Source: a virus
Virus record (IMG/VR): IMGVR_UViG_3300021138_001350
Location: 1 to 64,000 of that record
DNA: 64,000 bases
Direction: 5' to 3' (one strand)
The translations under genes were made by a program, and so were the position numbers. The notes under the pieces were generated by a model. It did not search any database, was not told the DNA's origin, and worked only from the letters and a program-made list of their open reading frames with translations. Below, piece after piece: positions 16,032-23,704 of the stretch. Each line of letters begins with the position of its first letter. Positions within the stretch are counted from its first letter, which is position 1.

Positions 16032-16445
16032 ATGAGCAAAGTATTAGTATTATTAAGAGGACTTCCCGGATCAGGAAAAACATCATTCGCAAATTTTATA
16101 TGGTCTAGCTACGCTGTTTGTGAAGCTGATAAATTTTTCTATGATAAAGAAAGTAATTACAATTTCGATGCTACTAAATTAAAAGAAGCCCATGAATGGT
16201 GCAGAAATGAAGTAGAAACAAGGATGCAAGACAATCAAAACAATCCTCAATATTATCCGGAAATTGTGGTATCTAATACGTTTACCCAAGAATGGGAAAT
16301 GGAAGCTTATTTTGATTTAGCAAAGAAGTACGATTATAGAGTAGTATCATTAATTGTAGAGAACAGACATGGAAATAGTAATATTCATGGAGTACCAGAT
16401 GATGTATTAAATAAAATGAGAAATAGATTTTCAATAAAATTATAA
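16032..16445 (+). CDS. P-loop kinase of the polynucleotide-kinase / AAA_33 type
   Basis: 137 residues. A Walker A motif GLPGSGKT at residues 10-17 directly follows the first strand (VLVLLR). A DxD-like CEADKFF (about 29-35) takes the Walker B/substrate position, as in the kinase domain of T4 Pnk and the N4BP2-like P-loop family. VVSNTFTQEWE (about 82-92) matches the 'D/N-N-T-N/F' motif of the same group. There is no phosphatase domain. It is close to the RNA ligase at 17987 and may phosphorylate 5' ends for it (inference). Confidence 0.75.
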   Translation: MSKVLVLLRGLPGSGKTSFANFIWSSYAVCEADKFFYDKESNYNFDATKLKEAHEWCRNEVETRMQDNQNNPQYYPEIVVSNTFTQEWEMEAYFDLAKKYDYRVVSLIVENRHGNSNIHGVPDDVLNKMRNRFSIKL

Positions 16446-16448
16446 TCA

Positions 16449-17177
16449 ATGTCATTATTAATAGGAAGTACAGCAATTAAATATCATTTTCCAGATTTTC
16501 CAAGAGATCCAAAAGATACTGATTATGCAGTAGACATTAAAGAGTGGTCAAAATCAAGTACAAAAAGTACAGAGTATTTACTAAATCCAATCATTGGTAA
16601 TTTAGATGGTATTGCAAGTCCTGATACTTTGCTTACTCTAAAAATGAGTCACGCAATTGGATGGAATATTAATTGGGAAAAACATATTTTTGATATTCAA
16701 TTCTTATTAAAAAAAGGAGCTAAATTAAATTTAGAATTGTTTAATGAATTGTACGCGTATTGGAATACCGTACACGAACCCAATAAACGTAGTGATCTTG
16801 ATATGAGCGCGGAAGAATTTTTTAACAACACGTTAAAAACTCCTCATGATTATTATCACACTCTTTTAAAAGAGATTCCTACATACACTAAAGTATTAAA
16901 GGACGATGCAGAAGTGGATGTAAGTGAAGACAAATTTAATGCATTAGATTTTGAAGAAAAGTGTGATCTTGTTAGAGAAGAAGTTATGGTAATGGCGTAC
17001 GAAAGATATAAACACAAGAATTTTAGAGTAGCTTATTCAATCATGTTAAAAAAATTCATATTAAATCACGCACCGATTTGGGAAGCTTTATTTATAATCC
17101 AGAATTTTGTATATTTACACAAACCAAATTTTAATTATTTTAAAAAAATAGAAAATGAATTACACAGAATTAAATAA
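16449..17177 (+). CDS. nucleotidyltransferase-like phage protein
   Basis: 242 residues. The N-terminus shows the minimal nucleotidyltransferase pattern hGS ... DxD: LIGSTAIKYHFP (residues 3-14) and KDTDYAVDI (about 21-29). The rest is helical with long acidic and aromatic stretches. Phage proteins with the GSxALKYHFPDF opening form a conserved group without assayed activity. It starts 3 bases after the kinase and may act in the same process. The nucleotide and target are unknown, and a third catalytic acid could not be located with certainty. Confidence 0.65.
   Translation: MSLLIGSTAIKYHFPDFPRDPKDTDYAVDIKEWSKSSTKSTEYLLNPIIGNLDGIASPDTLLTLKMSHAIGWNINWEKHIFDIQFLLKKGAKLNLELFNELYAYWNTVHEPNKRSDLDMSAEEFFNNTLKTPHDYYHTLLKEIPTYTKVLKDDAEVDVSEDKFNALDFEEKCDLVREEVMVMAYERYKHKNFRVAYSIMLKKFILNHAPIWEALFIIQNFVYLHKPNFNYFKKIENELHRIK
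17110..17118 (+). promoter_or_regulatory. candidate internal promoter box TATATTTAC
   Basis: TATATTTAC preceded by TTTG, inside the 3' end of the upstream gene and 37 bp before the ATG at 17155. It is identical to the -7 box of promoter copies A and B but has no palindromes, and it could simply be the codons for VYLH. Confidence 0.3.
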
Positions 17178-17439
17178 AATCACAAAAGATCTAGAATTTT
17201 TTAGACGTAAATCTAAGATGGAACAAAAAATAGTTGTTCATGAAATTGATAGTGATGATGGAGGTTCTCAAGGAGAAGAAGGCATATATTACGAGGTATA
17301 CGCAATACCTCAAATAGAAGATAATCTTTTTATCAAATTTGAAATAAGAACAGATTCCTACGGGAACAATAATCGAATGGTAGGATTTGAGTTTGTAAGA
17401 CCAACAGAAAAAATAGTTAAAGTATTTGTATCAATTTAA
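17155..17439 (+). CDS. hypothetical protein, distant paralogue of the next gene
   Basis: 94 residues, overlapping the previous gene by 23 bases. Residues about 33-94 (DDGGSQGEEGIYYEVYAI ... VRPTEKIVKVF) follow the same pattern as the next protein: gly-rich acidic turn, aromatic strands, closing VxPxEKxVxV. Not recognised as a named family. Confidence 0.65.
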   Translation: MNYTELNKITKDLEFFRRKSKMEQKIVVHEIDSDDGGSQGEEGIYYEVYAIPQIEDNLFIKFEIRTDSYGNNNRMVGFEFVRPTEKIVKVFVSI

Positions 17440-17458
17440 AAATAAAAAAATAAACGTT

Positions 17459-17755
17459 ATGAATTATCAAGAAATTTTAGAAGTACTAAAAAGTAAATTA
17501 GAACGCGTAGAATCTTTTGGTTATGAAGATTTTGATCAAAAAGAATTAGGATTGGGTTCAATAGATAACATAGCATCTCACGGTGGTGAAGATCAAGGTA
17601 GCGATTGGTGGGTTGTATATCACTTTGAAGATCATGATGTATACATTAAAGTTGAAGGTTATTATAGTAGTTACCATGGTACAGATTTTGAAGATTGGGA
17701 TGAAGCATGTTCAGAAGTAAAACCAAAAGAAAAAGTGGTTACTGTTTACGAATAG
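17459..17755 (+). CDS. hypothetical protein, distant paralogue of the preceding gene
   Basis: 98 residues from ATG 17459, chosen over an earlier in-frame ATG at 17426 because of the AAATAAACGTTATG leader. Contains SHGGEDQGSDWWVVYHF (about 38-54), VYIKVEGYYSSYHG and VKPKEKVVTVYE. The last block aligns with the end of the preceding protein. A small beta-rich fold is likely. Function unknown. Confidence 0.65.
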   Translation: MNYQEILEVLKSKLERVESFGYEDFDQKELGLGSIDNIASHGGEDQGSDWWVVYHFEDHDVYIKVEGYYSSYHGTDFEDWDEACSEVKPKEKVVTVYE

Positions 17756-17771
17756 TATAAATTATTAAGTT

Positions 17772-17987
17772 ATGACAATGCAAGTTACAGATACTATGGT
17801 TGAAATTTTAAAAGATCAGTTCTTAGGTAAAAAAATATCATTGTTAGATTCTAAAGGAAAAAAATGGGTGGGAAAATGTGAATTCATTGGTCCCAACCCA
17901 TTCATTCCAAGTTGGGGGTTACAAGTAACTATTGGAAGAATGCCTATTACTAATGTGCAAATTAAGTCAATTAAAATAGAAGACTAA
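17772..17987 (+). CDS. hypothetical protein, small beta-barrel-like
   Basis: 71 residues with strand-turn-strand pattern (GKKISLLDSKGKKWVGKCEFI; WGLQVTIGRMPITNVQI), suggestive of a small barrel. Its last base is shared with the start of the RNA ligase gene (TAATG), so the two are translationally coupled. Not recognised. Confidence 0.65.
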   Translation: MTMQVTDTMVEILKDQFLGKKISLLDSKGKKWVGKCEFIGPNPFIPSWGLQVTIGRMPITNVQIKSIKIED

Positions 17988-19147
17988 TGAAAAATGAAAA
18001 TAGTGTTTGCTTTATCGGAGTTATTAAAGAAGTGATACAAATTCCAGGAGCAGATAATATAGAACAAGCATTCATAGGTGGATGGTCTTGTATAATTAAA
18101 AAAGGTTCAAGCACAAAAGGAGATCACGTTGTTGTTGCTACAACAGATGCAGTAATTCCTGAAGCTTTAGCTGAATCTTTAAATGTTACTAACTATCTAC
18201 GTAAAGGTAATAGAGTACGTACAGTTAAATTGAAAGGTGTATACAGTGAATGCTTGATCATGGATTTAGATAGCGTTCCTCAAATGAAAAAGCAATACGC
18301 TACAGGAATTGGTTATTATTGGGACGAGGGAGAAGATCTAATGGAGTTATTAGGAATTTATAAATTTGAACCTCCAGTAAAAACAATTCAATTATCAGGT
18401 GGTAGAAAAATTAGGTATTCTGATAACCCAAATTTTCACATTTATTATAAGTTTCCAAACATTAAAAATGTGGAAGGTATTTTTAAAGAGGACGAAGATG
18501 AGGTTGAAATTACCAGAAAGATTCACGGTACTAATGCTAGATATGGAATTGTAAAGAAAAAGAATCTATCATTTTGGGACAAGATTCTAAAATTTTTAGG
18601 ATTCGCTGACAAATGGATTGAGTACGAGTTTTGTGTTGGTTCTCATAATGTAGAAAAAGGATCTGATTCTCAAGGATTTTATGATACAAATGTATGGAGA
18701 GATATTGATGCTAATTATCGAATTAAAAAAAGGTTGTGGGATTATGTAAAGCATGATCATACACCGTCTTCCATTGGTTCTGGTTTTGTATTATACGGTG
18801 AGATCTACGGAGCTGGGATACAACAAAATTATGATTATGGTTTAAATGGAATAATGTTTAAGGGATTCGATATAACTATTAATGGAAAATACCAATCTAC
18901 AGAGGATACTCATTACATAATCTCTGAAGAATTGGGATTATCATACGTAGATATTTTATTTATAGGACCGTGGAGAAAATCAGTACAAGACTTTTACGCG
19001 ATGAATCAATTCATTCCAAATACTAAAATTCCAGAGGAGGGTATAGTAATTAAACACCTGTCAGGCGGTAGAAGTAAAGTAGCAAAAGTAATTAACCCAG
19101 ATTATCTCATCTATGCAGAAAAGAAAGACGTAGGAGATTCACACTAA
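17987..19147 (+). CDS. RNA ligase with N-terminal OB-like domain (Rnl5/DraRnl-like)
   Basis: 386 residues. Seals RNA ends through an enzyme-AMP intermediate. Nucleotidyltransferase motif I is RKIHGTN with the AMP-accepting lysine at 178; motif IV is GEIYG at 271-275; motif V is EGIVIK at 351-356, followed by SKVAKV. Residues 1-110 (GVIKEVIQIPGADNIEQAFI ... LKGVYSECLIMD) match the N-terminal OB-like domain of the Deinococcus-type RNA ligase group rather than T4 Rnl1 or Rnl2. With the P-loop kinase at 16032 it could repair tRNA or mRNA cut by a host defence nuclease, as T4 Pnk/Rnl1 do (inference from the pairing). Confidence 0.88.
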   Translation: MKNENSVCFIGVIKEVIQIPGADNIEQAFIGGWSCIIKKGSSTKGDHVVVATTDAVIPEALAESLNVTNYLRKGNRVRTVKLKGVYSECLIMDLDSVPQMKKQYATGIGYYWDEGEDLMELLGIYKFEPPVKTIQLSGGRKIRYSDNPNFHIYYKFPNIKNVEGIFKEDEDEVEITRKIHGTNARYGIVKKKNLSFWDKILKFLGFADKWIEYEFCVGSHNVEKGSDSQGFYDTNVWRDIDANYRIKKRLWDYVKHDHTPSSIGSGFVLYGEIYGAGIQQNYDYGLNGIMFKGFDITINGKYQSTEDTHYIISEELGLSYVDILFIGPWRKSVQDFYAMNQFIPNTKIPEEGIVIKHLSGGRSKVAKVINPDYLIYAEKKDVGDSH

Positions 19148-19163
19148 AATGTAAAATGAAAGT

Positions 19164-19367
19164 ATGGCAAAGTGTAAAGTATGTCAAGAAGAAATTCACC
19201 CAAAACGCGTAGCTTTAGGATATAAAACAACATGTCCTAAACATTCAACAGCTGAAAAATACAGTGGAATCATATCCGCAACAGGAAAATCCGATTATGA
19301 ATTAAACATAATTAAAGATCCTGAATTGGCAAGACAGTTGAAAGAGCTATCTCCAGTGTATGAGTAG
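19164..19367 (+). CDS. small zinc-ribbon-like protein
   Basis: 67 residues with CKVCQEEI (4-11) and TCPKH (23-27), i.e. a CxxC plus C/H set that can bind one zinc. The C-terminus is a charged helix (DPELARQLKEL). Very similar short proteins occur in many T4-like phages without a known role. Confidence 0.65.
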   Translation: MAKCKVCQEEIHPKRVALGYKTTCPKHSTAEKYSGIISATGKSDYELNIIKDPELARQLKELSPVYE

Positions 19368-19368
19368 C

Positions 19369-19377
19369 ATATTTATA
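19369..19377 (+). promoter_or_regulatory. candidate late promoter box ATATTTATA
   Basis: ATATTTATA directly after the stop of the previous gene and 25 bp before the ATG at 19394. It serves a one-gene unit that ends in the terminator at 19886. Confidence 0.45.
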
Positions 19378-19393
19378 GATAGAATAAATCAAT

Positions 19394-19864
19394 ATGAATT
19401 ACATTAGTCCAATAGCGTACGCGAATACTCTAAATACTTTTAGAGGAAATTATACCAATTTACAAGAATCAGAAGACGAAATCTGTCCTGATAATACTCA
19501 TCATGAGTGGAAGAAAATTGGCAAAGAAAAAGCCAAGTGCGCCCATTGTGGTATGACCAAAGCAATAGCTTATGGATACGATCCAGAGCAATCATTTAAA
19601 TCAGGTGAAGGTAATAAAATGAGAGAGGGTAGAATGAGTGAATCAAGAATGGAAATAGAGAGACTAAAACAAGGACTTTCTCCTGATGATGCTGAACAAT
19701 TAGAAGAGTATTTGGACGCAATGGTTGAGATTAAAAAATCTATAAAGGAATTACTATTAAAAGGATCAAAAGCGCCTGAAGAGCATGAAATGGGAATGGA
19801 TGAAGTTGGTGGAGATATGATGCATAAGTATATGAATGAGACCAAAAAGAAAAAGAAAAAATAA
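19394..19864 (+). CDS. hypothetical protein with a zinc-finger segment, monocistronic late-type gene
   Basis: 156 residues. Residues about 32-58 hold C-P-D-N-T-H-H-EW and CAHCG, a likely Zn site of the kind seen in many T4-like phage small proteins (HEWKKIGKEKAKCAHCGM). Residues 75-135 are an acidic helical region, and the protein ends in a run of lysines (TKKKKKK). It stands alone between a candidate late promoter and a strong terminator, which suggests high late expression. Function unknown. Confidence 0.65.
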   Translation: MNYISPIAYANTLNTFRGNYTNLQESEDEICPDNTHHEWKKIGKEKAKCAHCGMTKAIAYGYDPEQSFKSGEGNKMREGRMSESRMEIERLKQGLSPDDAEQLEEYLDAMVEIKKSIKELLLKGSKAPEEHEMGMDEVGGDMMHKYMNETKKKKKK

Positions 19865-19885
19865 TCAAATAAAAGAATTAAATTT

Positions 19886-19907
19886 GGCCTCCAACGAGGC
19901 CATTTTT
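19886..19907 (+). terminator. intrinsic terminator
   Basis: GGCCTC-CAAC-GAGGCC is a perfect 6-bp GC-rich stem (19886-19901), followed by ATTTTT. It lies 22 bp after the stop codon of the gene at 19394. Confidence 0.85.
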
Positions 19908-19921
19908 ATGTAACAAAAATC

Positions 19922-20263
19922 ATGAAAATAGCACTAGCAATTTTATATTCTTTTATTGGTCAAGTAATATCTTTTGTGGCACTTCAAGGATCCACTAGAT
20001 ACGAATTTGTAAAAAATAATCAATGGTTAGCATGGTTATCAGGAATGATAAGTACAATGTTATTCATGAAAAGCGTCGGTTATTTTGTAGAGTATTATAA
20101 CGGTCAAGTGTGGCCATCAAGAATATTTGGATTCGTCATTGGTTTAGTCGTATTTTCTTTGATGAGTTACTTCTTATTCAACGAGAAAATATCTTTAAAA
20201 ACGGCAATTTGTTTAGGACTGTGTATAGTAATTACACTAGTTCAGTTATTATGGAAAAATTAA
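19922..20263 (+). CDS. four-helix membrane protein (EamA/SMR-like)
   Basis: 113 residues with four hydrophobic segments at about 3-22, 36-56, 66-86 and 91-110. The end (FNEKISLKTAICLGLCIVITLVQLL) resembles the last two helices of small multidrug resistance or EamA half-transporters (NE-x-I-S-L-x). This size is that of one half of a dimeric transporter. Phage membrane proteins of this form also act in superinfection exclusion; there is no direct evidence here. Confidence 0.65.
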   Translation: MKIALAILYSFIGQVISFVALQGSTRYEFVKNNQWLAWLSGMISTMLFMKSVGYFVEYYNGQVWPSRIFGFVIGLVVFSLMSYFLFNEKISLKTAICLGLCIVITLVQLLWKN

Positions 20264-20267
20264 GATT

Positions 20268-21029
20268 ATGAAAACAGTAATTATCTCTGACGTACACGGT
20301 AGATCTGTATGGAAATTAATCACTCACATGGAAAATGCAGATAGAGTTATTTTCTTAGGTGATTATTTTGATTCATACGAAATTTCAGCAGCCGAACAAA
20401 TATACAATTTTCAAGAGATTATTGATTTTAAAGAAACTTCGTTTACAAATTCAGGAAAATCTGATCAACATAAAACGAAAGTTATCTTATTAATCGGTAA
20501 TCATGATTATGGGTATTTTAGTGGAATCGATGGCACTAAAACTTCAGGTTATCAAATTAACTTAGCTCCAAGCATTAATATTGTATTAGAAGAGAATAAG
20601 CATCACATGCAAATGGCTTATCAATTTGATAAGTTCTTATTCACACACGCAGGTGTCAGTGAAGTGTTTATGAACGACATATTTGGAATAAATGAATGGA
20701 AGATTGAGAATCTTGTATCAGATCTTAACGATTTGTTTAAGTACAAACCCCAATCATTTATGTTTAATACGGCAGACAGGATGGGTTTTGGAGATTATGA
20801 ACATCAATCACCAATTTGGATTAGACCAAGAAGTTTAATGAAAGCTGGTAAATTGGACAGAGAATTAAAGAAGCATGTTATTCAAATTGTTGGACATACA
20901 AAACAAGACCAAATAGATATTAAAGGTAAAGCAACTGGAAATAGATATTATTTTACTGACACACAAGAAACATCGGGAGAATATTTAGTTATCGAAAACG
21001 GTGTTGTAAAAATCGGCAATACTAGATAA
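20268..21029 (+). CDS. calcineurin-like phosphoesterase (protein-phosphatase type)
   Basis: 253 residues. Motifs in order: VIISDVHGR (residues 3-11), FLGDYFDSYE (about 27-36), LLIGNHDYGY (about 74-83), FTHAGVSE (about 125-132) and VGHTKQ (about 206-211). The GDYFDSYE/GNHD/THAG/GHT set is that of serine/threonine phosphatase-like and Ap4A hydrolase-like enzymes with two metals. Many large phages carry one. The substrate is not known. It follows the membrane protein by 4 bases, so they share a transcript. Confidence 0.87.
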   Translation: MKTVIISDVHGRSVWKLITHMENADRVIFLGDYFDSYEISAAEQIYNFQEIIDFKETSFTNSGKSDQHKTKVILLIGNHDYGYFSGIDGTKTSGYQINLAPSINIVLEENKHHMQMAYQFDKFLFTHAGVSEVFMNDIFGINEWKIENLVSDLNDLFKYKPQSFMFNTADRMGFGDYEHQSPIWIRPRSLMKAGKLDRELKKHVIQIVGHTKQDQIDIKGKATGNRYYFTDTQETSGEYLVIENGVVKIGNTR

Positions 21030-21058
21030 TTAAATTTTACCATTTCAAAAGGATTACG

Positions 21059-21067
21059 TATATTTAC
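21059..21067 (+). promoter_or_regulatory. candidate promoter box TATATTTAC
   Basis: GGATTACGTATATTTACTTA in the 64-bp gap before 21094 carries the same -7-like box as promoter copies A and B, 27 bp before the ATG. No ATTGG-n3-CCAAT palindromes accompany it, so it is a simpler promoter if real. Confidence 0.45.
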
Positions 21068-21093
21068 TTATAATCAATTATCAAAATATAGTT

Positions 21094-21546
21094 ATGAAAT
21101 TAGCAAAAGCACTAAAGCTTAAAAACAAAAAAGTATCAGAGTATAACTCCACTGTAGAAAAGATGGCTAACTCTAATACAATAGAAAAAGACAGCAAGAA
21201 ACACTACAATTCAAAAGAGTTGTCTGTATTAGCAGAATCCCAAATGCAGAATTTAATTCAATTAAAGACTGCGATTCACAACACATCTGCACCGATTAGA
21301 GAGAAGATCTTTCGTATTGGTGAATTGAAATCCTATTTAGGATATATCAATAGATTAAATACAACTGAAGGTGTTGTAAAACAATCATATCGTGGAGCAG
21401 ATTCAACGCCTTTTGTTTATGTAGTTGATTTTTCTGAAGCAGAAAAAGTGGCCAAAGCAAAAGAAATCCAAGATCAAATTGAAGCATTGCAAGAAGAATT
21501 AGATTCTTTTAACGCGACTACAAATTTGAAAGGATACACAGAATAA
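21094..21546 (+). CDS. coiled-coil protein, DIP1984-like
   Basis: 150 residues. The opening MKLAKALKLKNKKVSEYN and the following LIQLKTAIHNTSAP resemble the bacterial DIP1984 family (MKLAEAL ... L-I-x-x-I-N-x-T). The C-terminal helix (AKAKEIQDQIEALQEELDSF) is a clear coiled coil. The function of that family is unknown, and the match is by eye only. Confidence 0.65.
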   Translation: MKLAKALKLKNKKVSEYNSTVEKMANSNTIEKDSKKHYNSKELSVLAESQMQNLIQLKTAIHNTSAPIREKIFRIGELKSYLGYINRLNTTEGVVKQSYRGADSTPFVYVVDFSEAEKVAKAKEIQDQIEALQEELDSFNATTNLKGYTE

Positions 21547-21549
21547 ATT

Positions 21550-21729
21550 AAAAGTGCCGAGTAGTAAATTGAAAAATAGTAGGCTGAAATTCATCATTAA
21601 ACTCCGACATTGATATCGTCACTGAACTTCAAGGTTTAAGATTCAAGGATTCAAAACGCAATCATTAATACCTTCAAAACTCATCATCGAATTTTAGGTA
21701 TTATTTGGATATTTACGAAAGGCACTTTT
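21550..21729 (+). ncRNA. structured intergenic RNA closed by a 9-bp stem
   Basis: The 216-bp gap 21547-21762 has no gene. AAAAGTGCC (21550-21558) is the exact reverse complement of GGCACTTTT (21721-21729), so the whole segment can close on itself. Inside, TAATACC (21666-21672) pairs with GGTATTA (21697-21703), and GACATTGATATCGTC (21606-21620) is a near-palindrome. The 3' strand ends in TTTTTATT and may also act as a terminator. It could be a small RNA, a leader for the lipoprotein gene at 21763, or both. Confidence 0.4.
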
Positions 21730-21762
21730 TATTATATAAAACAAAAAAATAAAAAACAAGTT

Positions 21763-22257
21763 ATGAAAAAAGTATTATTAGCATTAGTATTAGTAATGTC
21801 ATTAGTTAGTTGTAAGTATGAACAACCAACTGCTGATGAAATAGATAGACAAAAACAAGAGAAGATCTTACAAGAAGGTCAAAGACAGACTGGTATGCCA
21901 GCGATTGTTAATTACCAAGAAAAGAAGAACCTTAAAACTATTTACGAATTAAGGGATAATAACAAGTTAATTAATTACGCATATCTGTTTAACAACATGA
22001 CTGGTAAATTGATCTTTATTGGTAAGTGCATTGGTTATGGTATTCCTTACGCAACGCAATATTCGAACCCACAGAAAGTATATCATGAGGGAAGTCAATA
22101 TGGTTTAATCTTACCTCAAGCAGAACCAAATGGTTTATTCATGCCAGCAGATGCACGAGGAACATGGGTATTATTATTAGACAAAGACGGTCAACCTCAT
22201 CCAGTGTACATTGAACCTGATGTTATAGTATCACCATTTCCTTTAACAATTAATTAA
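21763..22257 (+). CDS. phage lipoprotein of a widespread accessory family
   Basis: 164 residues. A lipoprotein signal is clear: MKKVLLALVLVMSLVSC with the lipobox LVSC and the modified cysteine at residue 17. The mature part has YEQPTADEIDRQKQE, GMPAIVNYQEKK, ELRDNNKLINYAY, PYATQYSNPQ and PNGLFMPADARGTWVLL. These blocks define a family seen in phages and plasmids of many bacteria, with no assigned biochemical role. It is anchored in the periplasmic or outer membrane and so could alter the surface of the infected cell. Confidence 0.8.
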   Translation: MKKVLLALVLVMSLVSCKYEQPTADEIDRQKQEKILQEGQRQTGMPAIVNYQEKKNLKTIYELRDNNKLINYAYLFNNMTGKLIFIGKCIGYGIPYATQYSNPQKVYHEGSQYGLILPQAEPNGLFMPADARGTWVLLLDKDGQPHPVYIEPDVIVSPFPLTIN

Positions 22258-22268
22258 TATAAAAATAT

Positions 22269-22607
22269 ATGAAACAAGTATTTATCGGTTTAGGAATTTT
22301 AGCTGGATTTGTAATATTAATAATGGGGCTTTCGTTAGCATTTGGATGGTTCGGAGTTGGCTACACAAAAACTGTTGGTAAAGCACAACAAAATGCAGAA
22401 CGTTCAGTGTTTGAAGAAACTCAATCGTATGTGGAAGGTAAACGCCAAGAAGTAACTAAGTTACGTTTTGAATATCTTAAAACAAAAGATAGAGACGAGA
22501 AAGAGGCTATTAAAGCTACGTTAAGAACTTCGTTAGCAAACTTTGATCGTTCAAAATTGGATAATGATTTAAAATCATTTTTAGATTCAACAGTTTATTC
22601 TTATTAG
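22269..22607 (+). CDS. membrane-anchored helical protein
   Basis: 112 residues. One N-terminal membrane helix (FIGLGILAGFVILIMGLSLAFGWF, residues about 5-28) is followed by a conserved helical part (TVGKAQQNAERSVFEETQSY). The same domain occurs next to the preceding lipoprotein family in many phages. It may partner with that lipoprotein at the envelope (inference from adjacency). Confidence 0.7.
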   Translation: MKQVFIGLGILAGFVILIMGLSLAFGWFGVGYTKTVGKAQQNAERSVFEETQSYVEGKRQEVTKLRFEYLKTKDRDEKEAIKATLRTSLANFDRSKLDNDLKSFLDSTVYSY

Positions 22608-22610
22608 TAT

Positions 22611-22790
22611 ATGATACAAATACCTAATCATCTTATGATACCTATGAAACTAATCTTAGAAACACCCAACGATTCAGAGTTGGGTGCTAAGGTTAGAGAA
22701 TCTTATTGGAAAAAAATAGATAGATTAAAAAAACTTAAAGAAAAAAGAGAGCATGAAAGTAACACTAATGCAAAGGGACTTCCTATATAA
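22611..22790 (+). CDS. small basic protein
   Basis: A 59-residue frame with ATG 3 bases after the preceding stop (TATATG context). An N-terminal hydrophobic/Met-rich part (IPNHLMIPMKLILETP) is followed by a strongly basic helix (WKKIDRLKKLKEKREHES). It overlaps the next gene by 38 bases. Not recognised. Confidence 0.5.
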   Translation: MIQIPNHLMIPMKLILETPNDSELGAKVRESYWKKIDRLKKLKEKREHESNTNAKGLPI

Positions 22791-22959
22791 TGTAGAAGAT
22801 ACTGAAAATAATACAGAATATACTGTTGCTATGATGGAAGATATCAACATAGAATCTCAATATATGAGTTATGATATTTATGATGATGATGGTGAAATTG
22901 TAAAAGACGAAGACACAATTATTAGAATAATGTCAGCTATAGAATCAACAAGAAATTAA
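22753..22959 (+). CDS. hypothetical acidic protein
   Basis: 68 residues, acidic (DIYDDDGEIVKDEDTI), with a start inside the previous small gene. Short strand-helix pattern. Not recognised. Confidence 0.6.
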   Translation: MKVTLMQRDFLYNVEDTENNTEYTVAMMEDINIESQYMSYDIYDDDGEIVKDEDTIIRIMSAIESTRN

Positions 22960-22970
22960 AATTAAAAATT

Positions 22971-23237
22971 ATGCCGTATTTTACTTATGATGTTTGTGAA
23001 GAAATGGAAGTATCAATTAACGATTTTTTATCTGAATGTGGTGGTACTGAAATTGATGAACTCATTGATTGTTTGATCGAAGATGGATATATCAAAGATA
23101 GTGATCGTATATATACAGAACAAATGTCAGTATCAGAATCAGAATTTGAAGACGCATTAAATAAATTACACAAAAAATGGAATCGTTTATCAAAAGAAGA
23201 CGAATTGGCCATTATAGAAATAGCAAAGAAATTTTAA
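22971..23237 (+). CDS. hypothetical helical protein
   Basis: 88 residues, acidic and helical: DVCEEMEVSINDFLSECGG ... IDELIDCLIEDGYI. The last 30 residues are more basic (LHKKWNRLSKEDELAI). A small family of Bacteroidota phage accessory proteins has this look. No function known. Confidence 0.65.
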   Translation: MPYFTYDVCEEMEVSINDFLSECGGTEIDELIDCLIEDGYIKDSDRIYTEQMSVSESEFEDALNKLHKKWNRLSKEDELAIIEIAKKF

Positions 23238-23253
23238 ACCAAAAAATAAACCA

Positions 23254-23532
23254 ATGAAGTGCATCAAAGCAATTAAAAAGCTAAAGAACATGGAGGTAGG
23301 AACTATCGTTAGAGTAGATGATGTAGAAGCCGAATCTAAAGTTAGAAGTGGATATTATAAGTACGTACCAAAATCTGAGTACAAAGTATCTAAACCAAAG
23401 GAAGAAATTGTTGTGAATCCTAATCATGAAGAAGATAAAAAGCTCATTAAAATAGCTAGTGAAATATCTATACAATCTACAATGACAATTTCAGAAAAAC
23501 AATTAAAACGTGGCAAAACAAAAACTAAGTAA
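23254..23532 (+). CDS. hypothetical protein
   Basis: 92 residues. The first 40 (MKCIKAIKKLKNMEVGTIVRVDD ... VRSGYYKYVPKSEYK) look like a small barrel found in phage head-tail or accessory proteins. The tail is Lys-rich. It overlaps the next gene by 23 bases. Confidence 0.6.
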   Translation: MKCIKAIKKLKNMEVGTIVRVDDVEAESKVRSGYYKYVPKSEYKVSKPKEEIVVNPNHEEDKKLIKIASEISIQSTMTISEKQLKRGKTKTK

Positions 23533-23701
23533 GAGTGGAAAACCCGTTGGTCATCTTATTCTAGAAATAGAAGAATTGTTCGATAAAAAACCTGACGGAA
23601 GACAAAAGAAAGAAGTTTTAATTTGGAAACAATCACTTAATCCAATAATAAAAGAAATAAACCTCTTGTCAGGTTTTAAAATGTACAATCCAATTAAATA
23701 A
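23510..23701 (+). CDS. hypothetical protein, GTG start
   Basis: 63 residues from GTG 23510, a basic protein (MAKQKLSKSGKPVGHLILEI). The frame continues well past the end of the previous gene and has a compact helical C-terminus (WKQSLNPIIKEINLL). Not recognised. Confidence 0.55.
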   Translation: MAKQKLSKSGKPVGHLILEIEELFDKKPDGRQKKEVLIWKQSLNPIIKEINLLSGFKMYNPIK

Positions 23702-23704
23702 AAA

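Noticed and set aside
21829-21860. Second hammerhead-like CTGATGA
   Set aside because: No stem II/GAAA or closing stems follow; it is coding sequence of the lipoprotein (TADEID).
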